From positions 1,426,001-1,490,000 of the forward strand of contig JAQOTA010000047.1 of NCBI GenBank assembly GCA_029532415.1: a stretch of 64,000 bases of DNA. The letters run 5' to 3'. The DNA is from Marasmius tenuissimus (taxonomy: Eukaryota > Basidiomycota > Agaricomycetes > Agaricales > Marasmiaceae). The notes beneath the pieces were generated by a model, which was not told where the DNA came from, searched no databases, and was given only the letters and a program-made list of their open reading frames with translations. Position numbers and translations under genes: made by a program. Position 1 is the stretch's first letter. Each line of letters begins with the position of its first letter. Shown in pieces: positions 1-11,678 of the stretch.

Positions 1-582
1 ATCGGGAGTTGCACGTTTGACTCGTTTCTGAGTCAGGCGCCCACACGAGTCAATGTCACGACCACATGTACACCTTCCCCGCATCTCATCCCGATTTGTA
101 CGATTCGTGTTCACAATTCGTGTGCAATGATCTATTCAAGGCCTACGATTTATCGAATCATCATGTTCGTCGTCCTGGTCAGTGCCACGACGAACACCGG
201 AATTCAGACATCTCTTGACAGCTCAACTTCGTAGTCCTGGCTCTTGTCAGACGGGCAATAGAAGTCTGCCCTGCTTGGATAGATTCACTGGCGTTATGAT
301 TGGACATCTTGTCAACACCAATAACTGGCTCCCGTACAAATGGCGGTACCATTCTTAAACAGGCCTGTAATAGCAAAAAGGGTAAAAATCACAGTAACTT
401 TGCACCGCTATCCAAATTCGGAGTCATGCAGTGACCTGATGACCGTTCTGTAGCTGCTTCTCTCAGAACCATTGTCTACGTATCGAGCGCCCACCATTCC
501 GCGACAAGACGGCCCTGCTGCTAATACCTGGAACGAGATTGCAGTGTATAATATAGCCGGTTTCCCGCCACCTGAGCAGCTC
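1..582. other. no gene recognised
   Basis: Only short open frames without recognisable domains are seen on either strand. The right edge is the promoter of the kinase-like gene. Confidence 0.5.
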
Positions 583-590
583 TATAAAAG
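583..590 (+). promoter_or_regulatory. TATA box of the kinase-like gene
   Basis: TATAAAAG lies 87 bp upstream of the chosen ATG at 670. A 21-codon frame (605-670) ends in TAATG, so its stop overlaps the start codon. Whether it is inside the transcript is unknown. Confidence 0.5.
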
Positions 591-669
591 GCGCCCTCCA
601 CGGAATGGACCATGAAATTCCCTTGTTTTCCTTTCGTATCTTATCCACTGCGGATTCCTCGCTTGACTA

Positions 670-1980
670 ATGGAACATATCCGATTTGATTCTGTGAGTT
701 CTACTTGTTAGATTCCTCATTCGAGCTCTTTCCTGACTTTCTGACACACAGGCTAATCATGACTACGAAGTAGAACACGTTGAGCTTCTAATATCAGAGC
801 CATTCACGTCTGTAAACCGGAGGAGTGTTCTCTCTGCCGACCGTTATACAACTACGTATAAAGGCGAGAACATGCGGCACGGACTGGTAACTCTGAGAGT
901 CTGGCGCGATGAAAGCCCAGACGCAGAATTGAGAGCATTATTTTTAAAGGTGTGTCCATGATCGTCGCTGAATAGTCGGATGGGCTCTTAAAAGGATTTT
1001 CCAGAGGTTCCAGAGAGAACTCCTCGTTTGGAAAGGACTGGATCATCCAAACATTGCACCTTTGCATGGACTCGCGTTTGCTTATGGGCAATGGGCCTCG
1101 AGCGTAGCACCTTACTATCAGAACGGAACAATCAGTAAGTATCTGAAATCCCATCCACAAGTGGATCCCTTAGTTTTGGTAAGTCGCGGTCTTCTCTCGA
1201 TTCGCTTGGTTTCTTATCCCGTCAATAGCTTCACGGCGTGGCGAAAGCCCTCGCATACCTTCACTCCTTGAGCCCTCCTTTATGTCACGGCGATGTGAGA
1301 GGTGTAGGTCTCGTCCAGCTGTTTCACCTGTTCGACAGCACTGATAATATGGTTCTCTTTCTCTACTCTCAGCGCCACATATTCGTGAACGACGAAGGAA
1401 TTCCAGTCCTAACCAATGTTGGGATCAATCAACTACCTGTTCCTCCCCATTGGACATTCCCTTTGGAAGACGGGATTCGCTGGACAGCTCCCGAGATTAT
1501 CCTTGCGGACCCGAAAACGTCTTGCCACAAGGAAGACATACGCATGGAGACTACGCCACAGAGCGATGTCTATGGTTTTGGTATGACTATGTTCGAAGTA
1601 CGTTTTGTCTCTCCTCAAACTAACGCTCGACGAGGCTCATTTATCCTCTTTGGTAGGTCTTCACTGGAGGATCTCCATATCGCCACCGTAAGCACTACCC
1701 TGGCGTGATTCAGGATGTGATCACTGGCGTTCGGCCACCACGTCCAAGCAGTGACGAGTGCCCTAAGCTGACCAACGACATCTGGAATCTGGTAGAATGG
1801 TGTTGGAATCAGGATCCGACCGAACGACGTGAGTATTCTCTATGTTTAGTTTCTGTATGTTGCTCAATGTTATCTATAGCATCAGCGACAGAGGTCGAGA
1901 GAACTCTCGCCCAGATCCTCTCAGCACGAGAGACGCGGCGTCTACCGCCTGCACCACTCATAAGGAGACCATGCCTGTAA
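670..1980 (+). CDS. TKL-type kinase-like protein, probable pseudokinase
   Basis: Seven exons (670-693, 752-949, 1005-1178, 1229-1294, 1373-1597, 1657-1828, 1880-1980) join in frame to 319 aa. The kinase C-lobe is clear: LDHPNIAPLHG, AKALAYLHSL, CHGD in the catalytic-loop position, RWTAPEI for the APE motif, DVYGFGMTMFEV, and a C-terminal WCWNQDPTER typical of tyrosine-kinase-like enzymes of mushrooms. The glycine loop is not recognisable, the VAIK lysine position reads VTLRVW, HRD is HGD followed by a shortened loop, and the Mg-binding DFG is TNVG. These losses suggest a protein without phosphotransfer activity, perhaps a scaffold. Such genes are strongly expanded in Agaricomycetes. The exon 4 donor is the least certain junction; another donor would lengthen the catalytic loop but break the frame. 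Confidence 0.75.
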
Positions 1981-2183
1981 CCCGGCGGTTCCCTCTAATC
2001 TACAAGTCCACTGATCATATTAACATTCCATGTATCCATATTCTAGCATCCATACCACTAGTGCTTCAATCGTCAAATTGCGAGCTGTAATCATTCTGCC
2101 ACAATTGTATGTATAGATTCCCGTTATAATGTACATATCATTTTGATGACCATTTCTACCCGAGCGACCCGTCTCATAGCACC

Positions 2184-2785
2184 TTATGAGATAGCAATCT
2201 TCCTTGGCTCAGCCTCCTTCCCAGCTTTCGGGAAAGTAACGGTGAGCACACCATTCTCTAGATTAGCTTTGATGTTTTCCTCCTATTTACAGCCTATTCG
2301 TCAGAACATCATTCCACAGATGAGTACACGAGCGCCTCACCTTCACCCCGACAGGAAGCTGTAAAGTACGGGAGAACTTCCCGAATCTTCTCTCCCGGAC
2401 CGCATAGCCTTCGTGATTGTGTTCCTCGGAAATTCTGCTCTCGCCAGAAACACTGAGTCGGCCATCGTGTACGTCGATATGAACATCCTCCTTCTTGAGC
2501 CCGGGAAGCTCAAAGGAGGCTGTTACGATGTTCTTCTCGGTGTCTTCATGGAGGTCCATCCTGAATAAATTGAGAATATCCTTTCAGATAACCGAATCAC
2601 GAGTAATGGTATGACCATGCCGAGAATGCTCACCTTGGCTTGACGGACTTGACGAGGCTGTGATTGTCAGGAACGACGGTAGCGGCATCGCCTTCAACTT
2701 GCTGTTGAGGTTGGCCGCGGCGAGAGAAGACTTCGTCAAAGAAGCGATCAAAGTTGTAAAAAGGTTCGTAGTAATAGACAGACAT
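2184..2785 (-). CDS. small heat-shock protein (Hsp20/alpha-crystallin)
   Basis: Three exons on the minus strand (2634-2785, 2341-2560, 2184-2282) give 156 aa. The N-terminus MSVYYYEPFYNFDRFFDEVF is typical of fungal Hsp16-type proteins. The alpha-crystallin domain (about residues 50-150) shows ASFELPGLKKEDVHIDVHDG, the GESR and RRFGKFSRTLQLP strands, and the hallmark ENGVLTVTFPK near the end. It is an ATP-independent chaperone that holds unfolded proteins in the cytosol. The chosen ATG is the one directly before the conserved YYYEPF start; an upstream in-frame ATG (2854) falls next to the TATA box and is rejected. Length and order fit the family. Confidence 0.92.
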
Positions 2786-2856
2786 AGCAGTTGATGCGGT
2801 TTTGAGTAAGGAGTATGCAGTTCTAGTTGATTCGAAAGGCCTCTTTACTCCCAAGG

Positions 2857-2888
2857 TTTTATAGCCATCCGTTTATCCAGAATATTCG
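2857..2888 (-). promoter_or_regulatory. TATA box and heat-shock element of the Hsp20 gene
   Basis: On the minus strand TATAAAA lies at 2857-2863, 72 bp upstream of the start codon. A GAA-nn-TTC palindrome (2880-2887), the core heat-shock element, lies about 20 bp further upstream, and more TTC triplets follow at about 10-bp spacing. This fits Hsf1 control. Confidence 0.6.
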
Positions 2889-3387
2889 TCTTCTAATACA
2901 TTCCCTGTGATTCGAGATTCACGTCATCAAAGCAAGAATTGCGTAGAGTGCAGTTGGCCTAGAATCGACTTGATCTTGAAGAACATTCTCGATGTGATAT
3001 TCCGTAGGCCATGATTTTCGAGAACAATCCACAAGCTTCAGTGTCGTTATGATTGAGCCCAGCGCAGAATCTCGAATACAGCTGAACGGCCATGGAAGGA
3101 TGTAGCTGCCGGCGTCTCGAAGCCAGGGGATACGAGGTGCCACGCTGATTTTTTGGAGCAAAGGAGGAAGAAGATGAGCACGGGCCGCCGACCGGGCGGC
3201 AGACTTCCCAACTGTGGGAAAACAGGCAAACAACCCCCAACAACGCGCAGGGCTGTACGATATCACTTGTTCTTCTTGAACATCTGCTTTTACGCGACTG
3301 GACGCGATTCTCATTGCTTTTTCGCTGAAAAACTGTGAGACTTTACTCATCATATACAGTTCGAGCCCATTTCAATCTATAGACACT

Positions 3388-5098
3388 ATGTCCCGCTCTG
3401 CTTCCCAAATCGACACGAGGACGAGTCGCGATACTCCAACGAGGTCTCGGTCGCCCCAAAGCGATATAGCCTATGAGAGGACACCTAGCCAAAATATTCG
3501 ATTCATAACCTTTTCTCGAAGTGACGGCGATCGAGACAGAACGCCAAAACAATCTCACTGGAAGAAAATCGAGGAGGATTTGGAATCGATGGACGTGGAA
3601 GGGCCGCTCGTTAGGTGGTATCGGGGCATTGGAGAAGCCCTAGCGCGCGCTTTCAAATGGGAAGGTAGCTCTCGATCTCCTCAGATTCTATTTTACACCA
3701 CTCATTCTAATAAATGATCCTAATAGTTGACCCAACGACATGTATACTTTCACGGCTTCCCGAGGGGTATACCCTATACAACTCAACAGAAGGCCCTCGC
3801 AGAGATAGTGTAACGACAAGGAATGACTTTCAACTCTTCGGGCACAGTGAGTAAACAATCTCGAGGATGCGTTCTCATACTCATGAGCCGTAGGAAGCCA
3901 TCGGTTCAGAACACCAGCAGAATTTATTGAGCATGCAATCTGGCTCTACAATGAGGATAATGGCGAGAGCTGCAGATGTATCGCGTGCGGGAGCGGTCGC
4001 TCCCAAAAGCTTATCACAAACGACCTGAAGGGTAGAGGAATTTTCCCTGAGGCACTGGACTTGTCGAACCATTCTGCTGCTCAACCAATCCATCGCGATT
4101 ACATGGCGGCGCCAAGTGCTCCAACTTCCTTTCCAGTTCACGTCGCCGATACAGATTTGCATTGGTGTCGGCCCGGGGAGCTCGTTCATATTGCGTTAGA
4201 AGAACTAATACATGGAGCCGACCTTACCATATCATTCTGGCCGGCTATCTTCATTCGGATGGTACCCAGAGAGCAGGACTCTGACAGAGACGGAAATCTA
4301 AACACAAAGCCCATGTTCGTCCGGCTATTGGGCTTCGAGCCATTGAACACTGCGGAAGCGTCGACTACACGGGTATCTCAGCAGCAGGTGTTCCCATATA
4401 CCCCGCAACTGGACTCCCTCCCTGTCGACGCGCCCGTGGTTCGTTCATCCGATGATGACGATGCTACTCTCCTCTACACACAGGCTGTTCAGCGGGCACA
4501 TCGTATGTTGTACTCATGGTCCGTCACCATAGGCGATATAGATAGGTCAATGAGACCACGCGATGCTCCAACCTTGATACAACCGACATCTATCTGGTGG
4601 GGTGGTGAGCAAATCCGGACAGGAGATTTCGTGAGGGTGAATCTTTCTGACACCGCGATCCATGAGCTCGTCCAAGCTGGCACGAGAATCGACGAAGTCA
4701 TCACAGAGTCCCCCCTCTTTGCCAGAGTTTATACCTTTCAATGTCGAGTACCAGATGAAGCTGGTGACGGTGACGGTGAACTCATGATGTCAGTAGCACT
4801 CTACAGAATGGGGGCCGTAGAGGAAGGCAGTGAGGGTCTCCCCGACACGGACCATCTTCCTGCTCCTCCAGCTGGCTTTTATTTCGTCTGCGCACATAAC
4901 CCTGAGTCTGAGGTTGTTCTGACCGGGAACTGCTTGCTCGGGAGATATTATCCCGAAAATATTGCCGGGGAGTTGCTTGAGAATCATATCTCACTCGTTG
5001 GTCGTAATCTCTCCCTTGAGAGGCTTGACCACTTCTGGGAGATGCAAGGACTACAGAGGCGTGACCGGCGGAAAAGGTATTCACTTTGCAGTGCATGA
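3388..5098 (+). CDS. Clr2-type transcription-silencing protein
   Basis: Three exons (3388-3664, 3727-3846, 3894-5098) give 533 aa. After an arginine/serine-rich N-terminus with an RWYRGIGEALA helix comes the Clr2 N-terminal signature: LPEGYTLYNS, DFQLFGH, then RFRTPAEFIEHAIWL and a CRCIACGSG zinc-ligand pair. A second region from about residue 185 (LHWCRPGELVHIAL) to the C-terminus matches the larger Clr2 domain, with ICSPP-region equivalents IWWGGEQIRTGDFVRV and FYFVCAHNP. In fission yeast Clr2 is a subunit of SHREC, the nuclear repressor complex that deacetylates histones at heterochromatin. Mushroom genomes carry many divergent copies, so whether this one works in SHREC is inference. The frame crosses both introns cleanly, and the C-terminal end could be altered by one more small intron. 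Confidence 0.8.
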
Positions 5099-5322
5099 TT
5101 GAAGAACGCGAGTCGGCTTGAGGAGGATCGAAGAGCTCAGCATGTTCAGTGCGGGCGGCTGAGGAGGGTTCGGATTGGGTTTTTTTGAGCAAATATTCCG
5201 ACTTTCTGTAGACGGAGGATCGTGCGTGTTTTCAGAAATGTAGTCAAATTTTCCAAACCGTTGAATAGTACTGTTTACAAGCTGTTTTACCATTGATATA
5301 CACCCTCGCTTATGCGCTCTGC

Positions 5323-7376
5323 TACAAACTTTCGCCTAACAACCAGCGATTGACGAGCTCGAGTGACTCCTTCGGTTTGTCGTACGGAGCCTTCAGGGTT
5401 TCTGATCAGTATCAGATTTACCTTCAGAGCTTAACATGACTCACCATATGCCCCGCCGCATCCACGGTCGCAAACGTGAATTTTCCAGAGCTCCTGGTCT
5501 TCCCAGCGACCTTTCCATCCATCGTCCACTCCCTCAACTTCTCCTTCCTGAAGTCCTCACCTCCGCTCCACTCCAGGTCAAGTGTCCACCTCTCGTTCCC
5601 AACCCAGTTGCATATCCAGTCGTACGTTCCGACGTAGATGAGCACTCGTACACCTCGTTCCAGAAGCGCAGCAACGTAATCCGTGGAAAGATGCCATCCA
5701 TCTTGAGCCAAGGCGAATGCGGTCTCGATTTCAAAGTTGACCGCACTGAAATTGGCTGGAACGGAAGGGTGTGTCGACGCCAAGTTGTTTTCGCAGCTTG
5801 GGGTTAGAGAGGAAGGTGTTGATGTGTCTTTGTTCGAGCAGTTAGCTAGCGTAGAGTGACCTAAATGTACTGAGACTTACTTGAACGCTGAATAGCATAG
5901 GGTATCCTCAAACTTTCCGTCGCATTTCTGACTGTAATCATAAGGATTGAGGCCTGGGTAGAAGACGTTAGATGTGATTGGGAGTTCAATTATAGAGTAG
6001 GCTCGGCTTACCAGTGGCAATAAATGTCGAAAAGAGATTGCCTTCACACCAGTTCGATGCCGCACCGCAATTGATGGCGTCGTACTGGTCGAGGCAAGCA
6101 GCCTTAGTCCATTTCTTGCATCTTTCGACCTGTAAAGCATTGGACATCAGTACTCGGCCACTGTCGAGACAGGCCCGAACGCACGATCGGCTTTAGCTGA
6201 ACGCAAGTGCTGATACTAATTACTGGAGGTAGCGTAGCTTCGGTGCACATGAAGTCGTGGTAAGACCACATCATCTTGAATGGGTCCGTCATTCCGTTTC
6301 CTGGGAACCCGTCGTTTCAGAAGCAGCGAATATAGAGATATGAGCAGCCTACCTATCATGATGGAGCTGAGATTCACCGGAGCTAGCCCAGCCTCGATTA
6401 GCGCAGCATTCTGGTCGTATACAGCAGATGCAAAGAGAGGGATGTAACGGCCCTGGGAAGCGGGGGAGACGTTAATGCCATTCTATTGGGAAAATGCCCC
6501 AGAGCTCACCCCGTACGATTCACCAGCCATATGGAAGGGTCGATCCTTGAACTGGTTGAAGTTCTCGAAAAAGATGGCGACAAAGGCAGCTATGTCTTGA
6601 GCAGCTTCTTCAGTCGTGCTCTATTCACTGATCATTAGGTAATTCGAGGGATGAGTAGCGCAAGAACTTTCACTGACAACCGATTCCCCGTATTCAGCGT
6701 AAGAAAAACCAACTCCGATTGGCTGGTCGATAAAGAATATATTTGCATTCGAGTTCCAGGACTCTGGATGGAACTTGTCTCCTTTGTCATCGAGGACTCG
6801 GCATGGTCCTAGCGGGATTAACTGTTGATATTCTGCCTCACAATGAAACCATCATAACGCACCTAATTCCATGAACAATCCCACGGATGACGAGCCTCCA
6901 GGTCCTAAATTATCATGCGCCCTTTCAGCCCCGTCATTGAACGAAGGTCCCAAAAGCCGTCACCTCCGTTTGTCCAAAATATTACATCGTCCTTGTCAGG
7001 ATTGGACCTCGATTCGAAGAAGTAGAAAAACAGGTGTCGTGCTTCGATATCAATGTAACCGGTGTACGTACTATACGTCGCGACTGGTCATCAGAACATG
7101 CCTCTGACAGAGTAAGACCCATACTTACTTGACTGTATGGTCACAGAACCGCGACTTCTTGATCCTAGCGCTGTGCTTTGGGAAGAAAGGGTGTCGAAGA
7201 GTCGTGAACTCTGACTCCGATACGAATTCCAGCGATTCCACAGGGGTGAATAGGTTTCCTTCGTGATCGAACACATTCTGAGAGGCCAAAGTGCCATTAT
7301 GAGCTGAGAAAGTATGCTGAATAGCAGTAGAGGTGGAGACCAGGGCGAGCAGAACCCTCAACCATTGCCGGACCAT
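5323..7376 (-). CDS. secreted serine carboxypeptidase (S10, carboxypeptidase Y-like)
   Basis: A multi-exon gene on the minus strand begins with a signal peptide (VRQWLRVLLALVSTSTA) at 7376; an ATG at 7421 is an alternative start. Reading on: TYTGYIDIEARHLFFYFFES (conserved substrate-pocket strand), the NGGPGGSS oxyanion loop, NIFFIDQPIGVGFSYAE, the catalytic serine in AGESYGGRY, the catalytic aspartate region VLIYVGTYDWICNW, and the catalytic histidine in AAGHM followed by APYDKP and a terminal LVNRWLLGESL. All three catalytic residues are present. The last exon (5323-5390) joins after a 54-bp intron (5391-5444). The product should release C-terminal amino acids in the vacuole or outside the cell. 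Splicing of the middle exons was checked only at conserved motifs. Confidence 0.9.
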
Positions 7377-7524
7377 GATGAACGAGAGAAACACCAACCA
7401 GACTCGCGGCTGCGGAGTCATAGTGCCTGTCGACCTGCCACCCCGGGTCTGATGCAGGACAATGCAAAAAAATTGATGCCGCTTCCTAATATGGAAGTAC
7501 TTAGTAGTGCCGACGACGGTCAAC

Positions 7525-7530
7525 TATATA
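7525..7530 (-). promoter_or_regulatory. TATA-like element of the carboxypeptidase gene
   Basis: TATATA on the minus strand lies 104 bp from the ATG at 7421 and 149 bp from the ATG at 7376. Confidence 0.4.
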
Positions 7531-9251
7531 TCCCTATATCCCGGTTGACCTTTTGGTGTGGGATCTATACTATTTCGATACCTGAGGAGAGCTACAGTGC
7601 ATCTTTAAGAGCAATGAGAACTCGATTTGAAATGTGTGTGGACAAAGTTCTATGCGTATGGACCAGAAATAAAAATACCAGAGGGGCCTGGAGGAGCGCT
7701 TGCTGCCCACGTTTCGGAGCTAATGCCATATTGGGAAGCGGCATCAATGATTCAATCCTTGCATCATGCATGCCTATAACCATTGCTAAATCTGGAGCCC
7801 AATTGGATTATCCTCTGCATGCGACTCCCATGACCACCTGCAAGTTGCAAGTTGAATGCTCTCCGCCTAATATCGTTCAGTCAGCATACCTCTTGCGCAG
7901 GGACGATCTCGAGCTTGGTTTTATAATTGTCGTTCAACTACGCCTTCAAGTCGAACCCCCATACACGCCTAACGCCGCCTGCATTATCTGCACTGCTCTG
8001 ATATCCCAGGACCTGTGATAATGGATATCTATGGTCAGTTTTAGAGCCACTTGGTCCGTATTTTGGTCAGGATATACGCCTCTTTCATACCTTTTCTCCA
8101 AATCATAATTTCACGATCACGAAAACCCAGATTTACGATGATACGATGAACAGGAATGTTTTTATGTCAAGGACAAGCTGTCTAACAATACGTGCTAGCG
8201 CCTACACGAGGCAAGTTGATACTCAAGCACGATATCACTTTTCCGCTTCTTCAGGCTGCTAAAGATGCAGCCCGTCGAAGTTGAACTTTACTACCCTCGA
8301 TACGGAGACTACTCGCCACTGATCTCAGTTCCGAGAGCATGACTAGAATTGAATTATTGCGCCGCTTATCTCTGTTCGATATATCCTTCGAGAGCATTCA
8401 TCAATCAGTTGGGTGTCGACACTTCCACATGGCTAGAGTCGGTACGCTCAGTCTCGTCGTCGTCGTCGAGCGAACAACCATCTAGATTCTTCCAGAGAGG
8501 GTCGCAGTGTCGCACTCGTCACACCCACGGTCTACAATCGGAACGCGGTGTTAATTGGGCACCGCCAAGCCTTCATCGATCTCAACTAGATGGTAGGAGG
8601 GGTCAGACGGTTCCTTCGACACCTGGGAGTAGATCTGACTAAATCACGTTGATGGATCAGTAGGGCGGTATATCATGATAACGCACCTTCAAGCCCGGCA
8701 GAGCAATTTGAGGCACGTTCTTCCCCGATTCCGAGGCATGGAAGTAAAGATATCCTGCCTCGAGTGATCAACTTGCTCGCGGGATGCAAGCCGCCTATAC
8801 CGTTGCAATGACTTCTATCCGGTCTTCGTATACTCAGGATAGTCAAGGTCGAGGCGCCGTTTCATGTCGAGCAACCTACTCGTAATATCGCATGTTCTGT
8901 CATGATAGAGTTCAAACCAGTGCGTTGTTCTGTGACTATTTGTGTGCCTTTTGACCTCATCACGTACAGCTGGTGTCTAGGTCCTCCTAGTCTTGGCCTT
9001 CATCGTCTCTATGAACATAACTAGATATCGAAACCCGGCATCTCCTTCACTGCCCCGCCTATAGACCAGCAAATATTGATGGCGACAGTCGATGTAACGC
9101 TGGCGCCGTGATGAACGCGTACAGCGACGGAAATAATGGTGTCTGATCAGGCTGTCGGCAGTGTGCTTCAGATTACGGTGGGCTGGCCGCTAGTGACGAT
9201 GCCCAATGCAACATATAATTTGGTTCGTCATTGTCAACCACCCGAAACAGG
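7531..9251. other. 1.7-kb intergenic region, no gene recognised
   Basis: Open frames here (the longest being 7314-8018 on the plus strand, overlapping the carboxypeptidase start) have no recognisable domain and no convincing intron structure. I see no repeats or RNA genes. Confidence 0.4.
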
Positions 9252-9258
9252 ATAAAAG
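9252..9258 (+). promoter_or_regulatory. TATA box, beta-barrel gene 1
   Basis: ATAAAAG lies 135 bp before the ATG. The same heptamer lies 132 and 127 bp before the starts of the two paralogues. Confidence 0.6.
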
Positions 9259-9386
9259 AGTGCTTCTGGCTTCTGTTGTTCCTTGGCTTGCCCACTTTCC
9301 TCGACTCCTTCGATAACTTCGTCCTTCGTAGAATTCAACTTCACTTCAAACTCCTGGAGAGTTCAGCCTGTCATTCTTTCGCCATT

Positions 9387-9918
9387 ATGTTCTCCAAAAT
9401 CACACTCGCTGCTATCTCTCTCTCTGCCATTGCAATTGCTGCACCTACCAGCTTGGCTTCTCGTCAGGTTCAAGTCGGTGACGGTAAGTGGCTATACTCT
9501 CAAACACGACCTCCGACCCTCGAGCGGTGTGCTGATATGTACATATGATATTTAGTGACATTCTTTGCCCCCGGACTTGGGTCTTGCGGTATCCCCAGTG
9601 GACCCACGGAACTCGTCGCAGCGGCCCCGGCAGGTGTGTTCGACACCTTCCCCGGCGCTGGTCCGAACCCAAACCTGTACGTTGTCTCTCTCCCCCATAT
9701 CTTTCCTTCCCGCCTTCATATTTAAATCCTCCCTCAGGAACCCGATCTGTAACAAGCGCGTTCGGGTTACAGCTAACGGGAAGTCGGTTGATGTTACTGT
9801 TGTGGACAGATGTCCTGGCTGTGTTGGAGGGAGCATTGATTTGTCCCCCGCGGCGTTCGATGTTCTTGCGCCTCAGAGCGTTGGAAGAATCACAGGTGCT
9901 ACGTGGACCTTTATTTGA
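9387..9918 (+). CDS. small secreted double-psi beta-barrel (RlpA/expansin-like) protein, copy 1
   Basis: Exons 9387-9483, 9556-9676 and 9738-9918 (97, 121 and 181 nt) give 132 aa. The signal peptide is MFSKITLAAISLSAIAIAAP. The mature part shows the barrel pattern FFAPGLGSCG, ELVAAAPAGVFDTFPG, NPICNKRVRVTANGKSVDV, VVDRCPGC, and IDLSPAAFDVLA, as in RlpA-like, barwin-like and papain-inhibitor-like fungal proteins. The aspartate in VDRCP and paired cysteines are typical; no catalytic activity can be assigned. Likely an apoplastic or cell-wall protein. First of three tandem paralogues; the second intron is 61 bp. Confidence 0.88.
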
Positions 9919-11011
9919 ATTGGATCGGGAATCTGGGGGTATTGTCGACTGTTTACTTGTACTACGTGCTGTCGATTACCTTTGTTCTAGGTTGACAGCC
10001 GAGATAATTAGGACAAGTTGACCAACGTTGGTTTGAGAAGTGATGTGCGATGCTGATCGTCATATGCACGAACCATGGACCGTGATTGTTCCTAACATAT
10101 GATGGATTCTGTCAAGTTGATATACAAACCACGCGTGGCTCGCATCAGCTAACAGGCCCAGGTACACGATGGGAAGATTGTACCCAGCGGTAGCCACACC
10201 AAACCACTGTGAGCGTCAAAGAACACGTGGAACAAAAGCTCGAGTTGGGACAGGCTAGGGAAGAGTTGCAATAATAGGTCACGGTGCGCCTGGATTGCCA
10301 TGTTGGGTGTACTGATCCGCACCTGTTCGTTCTCTTGAAAGCCACGAGTACGACCTCTATCAGTCTAACAAGCCAACAGATAGTTGATGCTCAAGGCTCA
10401 ACCTAGTTCTGCGCCGAGCCGTTGTCGAGCCTTTTTTTGCATACTCTGATACATGCAAGTACAAGCCCTTCACCAAGCTTTGTTTTATGGCTACGACGTT
10501 GCCGGAAGATTCTGGGTTGTTTCGGAGAGTCGCATTCTCCCTAGGTCAGTGACCCGCATCTTCCGTACGCTATCTGCTACGCTCACAAGTCTCCCAAGTA
10601 AGAGTTGTACTGAGTACATGTTGGGAGCTGATCACAACGCTCTCGCGACTAGTCATTGTGGTCGCGCCCATACGGTCGATCAATTGGGTACCTCAGTCGT
10701 AGTAGTCCTGCGGGAAGGAGCACGTTGGTTTTAGGATGGTCAAACATGTGGGTGCGCCTCACACTACGGAATCTTCCTTTGTTGAGTGGGTCGTTGAATC
10801 CATGTATCATATTAAGTCTGAGTTTATTGACGATTATACACTACAACCCTTCCCTTTGTTGGTTGCGGAACTTGGTTCACCAACAATATGTTAGATTGCT
10901 CAGGTCAAGCTCGCATTGTACCCTCTAATGTTCAGGAACAAGTCCGTGAGGCTGAAGAATCCGGAGGGTCAAACCCTGTGGCTTGTCCTTGTATCAGGAC
11001 TTGCCAAGTAG
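9919..11011. other. intergenic region between beta-barrel genes 1 and 2
   Basis: No gene recognised in 1.1 kb. Short frames lack domains. Confidence 0.4.
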
Positions 11012-11018
11012 ATAAAAG
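11012..11018 (+). promoter_or_regulatory. TATA box, beta-barrel gene 2
   Basis: ATAAAAG lies 132 bp before the ATG, matching the position in the two paralogues. Confidence 0.6.
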
Positions 11019-11143
11019 GAGAGCTAATTCTAGTTTCATTCCCCAGGTCGATCTACTATCGAGCAGCAGCACAAACCATTGGTCTTAATACCCCGACTTC
11101 AAAAACTTCCACCCTCATTCTGTACCTCTTTACAACATCTAAT

Positions 11144-11678
11144 ATGTTCTCCAAACTTTTGCTCGTCGTCACCATCGCCCTCTCTGCTGCGGTCAACGGC
11201 GCCCCCACCAATGATACCCTGGTTGTACGCGATGGATGGACCACTGATGGTGCGCGAGTATTCACCCCCCAACATTTCCCCCGGGTTGCTAATGATAGCG
11301 TCTTTGCCGCAGTTACCTGGTATCATCCTGGACTGGGTGCGTGTGGACGACAGAACGGAGACAACGATCTCGTCGCGGCTGTATCTCAGACTGTATACAA
11401 CAACTGGCCGGGAGCAACCGCGAACCCCAACTTGTTTGTCTCCATTTCTCCCTTTCCTGTTCCAAGATCCCGTTACTCAAAAGCTATTGTTGAATAGGAA
11501 CCCGATCTGCGGGAGACGCGCTCGGGTCGTTGCAAACGGAAAGACGGTTGACGTCACCATCGTTGACAAGTGCATGGCCTGTGCCACCTTCGATATCGAC
11601 TTATCCCCTGCTGCCTTCCAAAAGCTCGCTCCTCTCAGCGTTGGCAGGATTAAGGGTGGCTCTTATACCACTCCTTAA
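11144..11678 (+). CDS. small secreted double-psi beta-barrel protein, copy 2
   Basis: Exons 11144-11249, 11313-11433 and 11498-11678 (106, 121, 181 nt) give 135 aa. Signal peptide MFSKLLLVVTIALSAAVNGA, then a short linker and the barrel: TWYHPGLGACG, NPICGRRARVVANGKTVDV, IVDKCMAC, IDLSPAAFQKLA, GRIKGGSYTTP. Exons 2 and 3 have exactly the lengths of copies 1 and 3 and the same intron phases (1 and 2), so the three genes arose by tandem duplication. The conserved aspartate-lysine-cysteine of VDKC replaces VDRC of copy 1. Role outside the cell is unknown. Confidence 0.88.

Noticed and set aside
605..670. Upstream ORF overlapping the kinase-like gene start (TAATG)
   Set aside because: It begins only 22 bp from the TATA box, so it may not lie in the transcript.
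2919..3353. Overlapping minus-strand frames upstream of the Clr2-like gene
   Set aside because: Several frames overlap in the same place with no domain; chance open frames in the Hsp20/Clr2 promoter region.
7314..8018. 234-aa plus-strand open frame
   Set aside because: It overlaps the start of the carboxypeptidase gene on the other strand, has no domain and no promoter signals.
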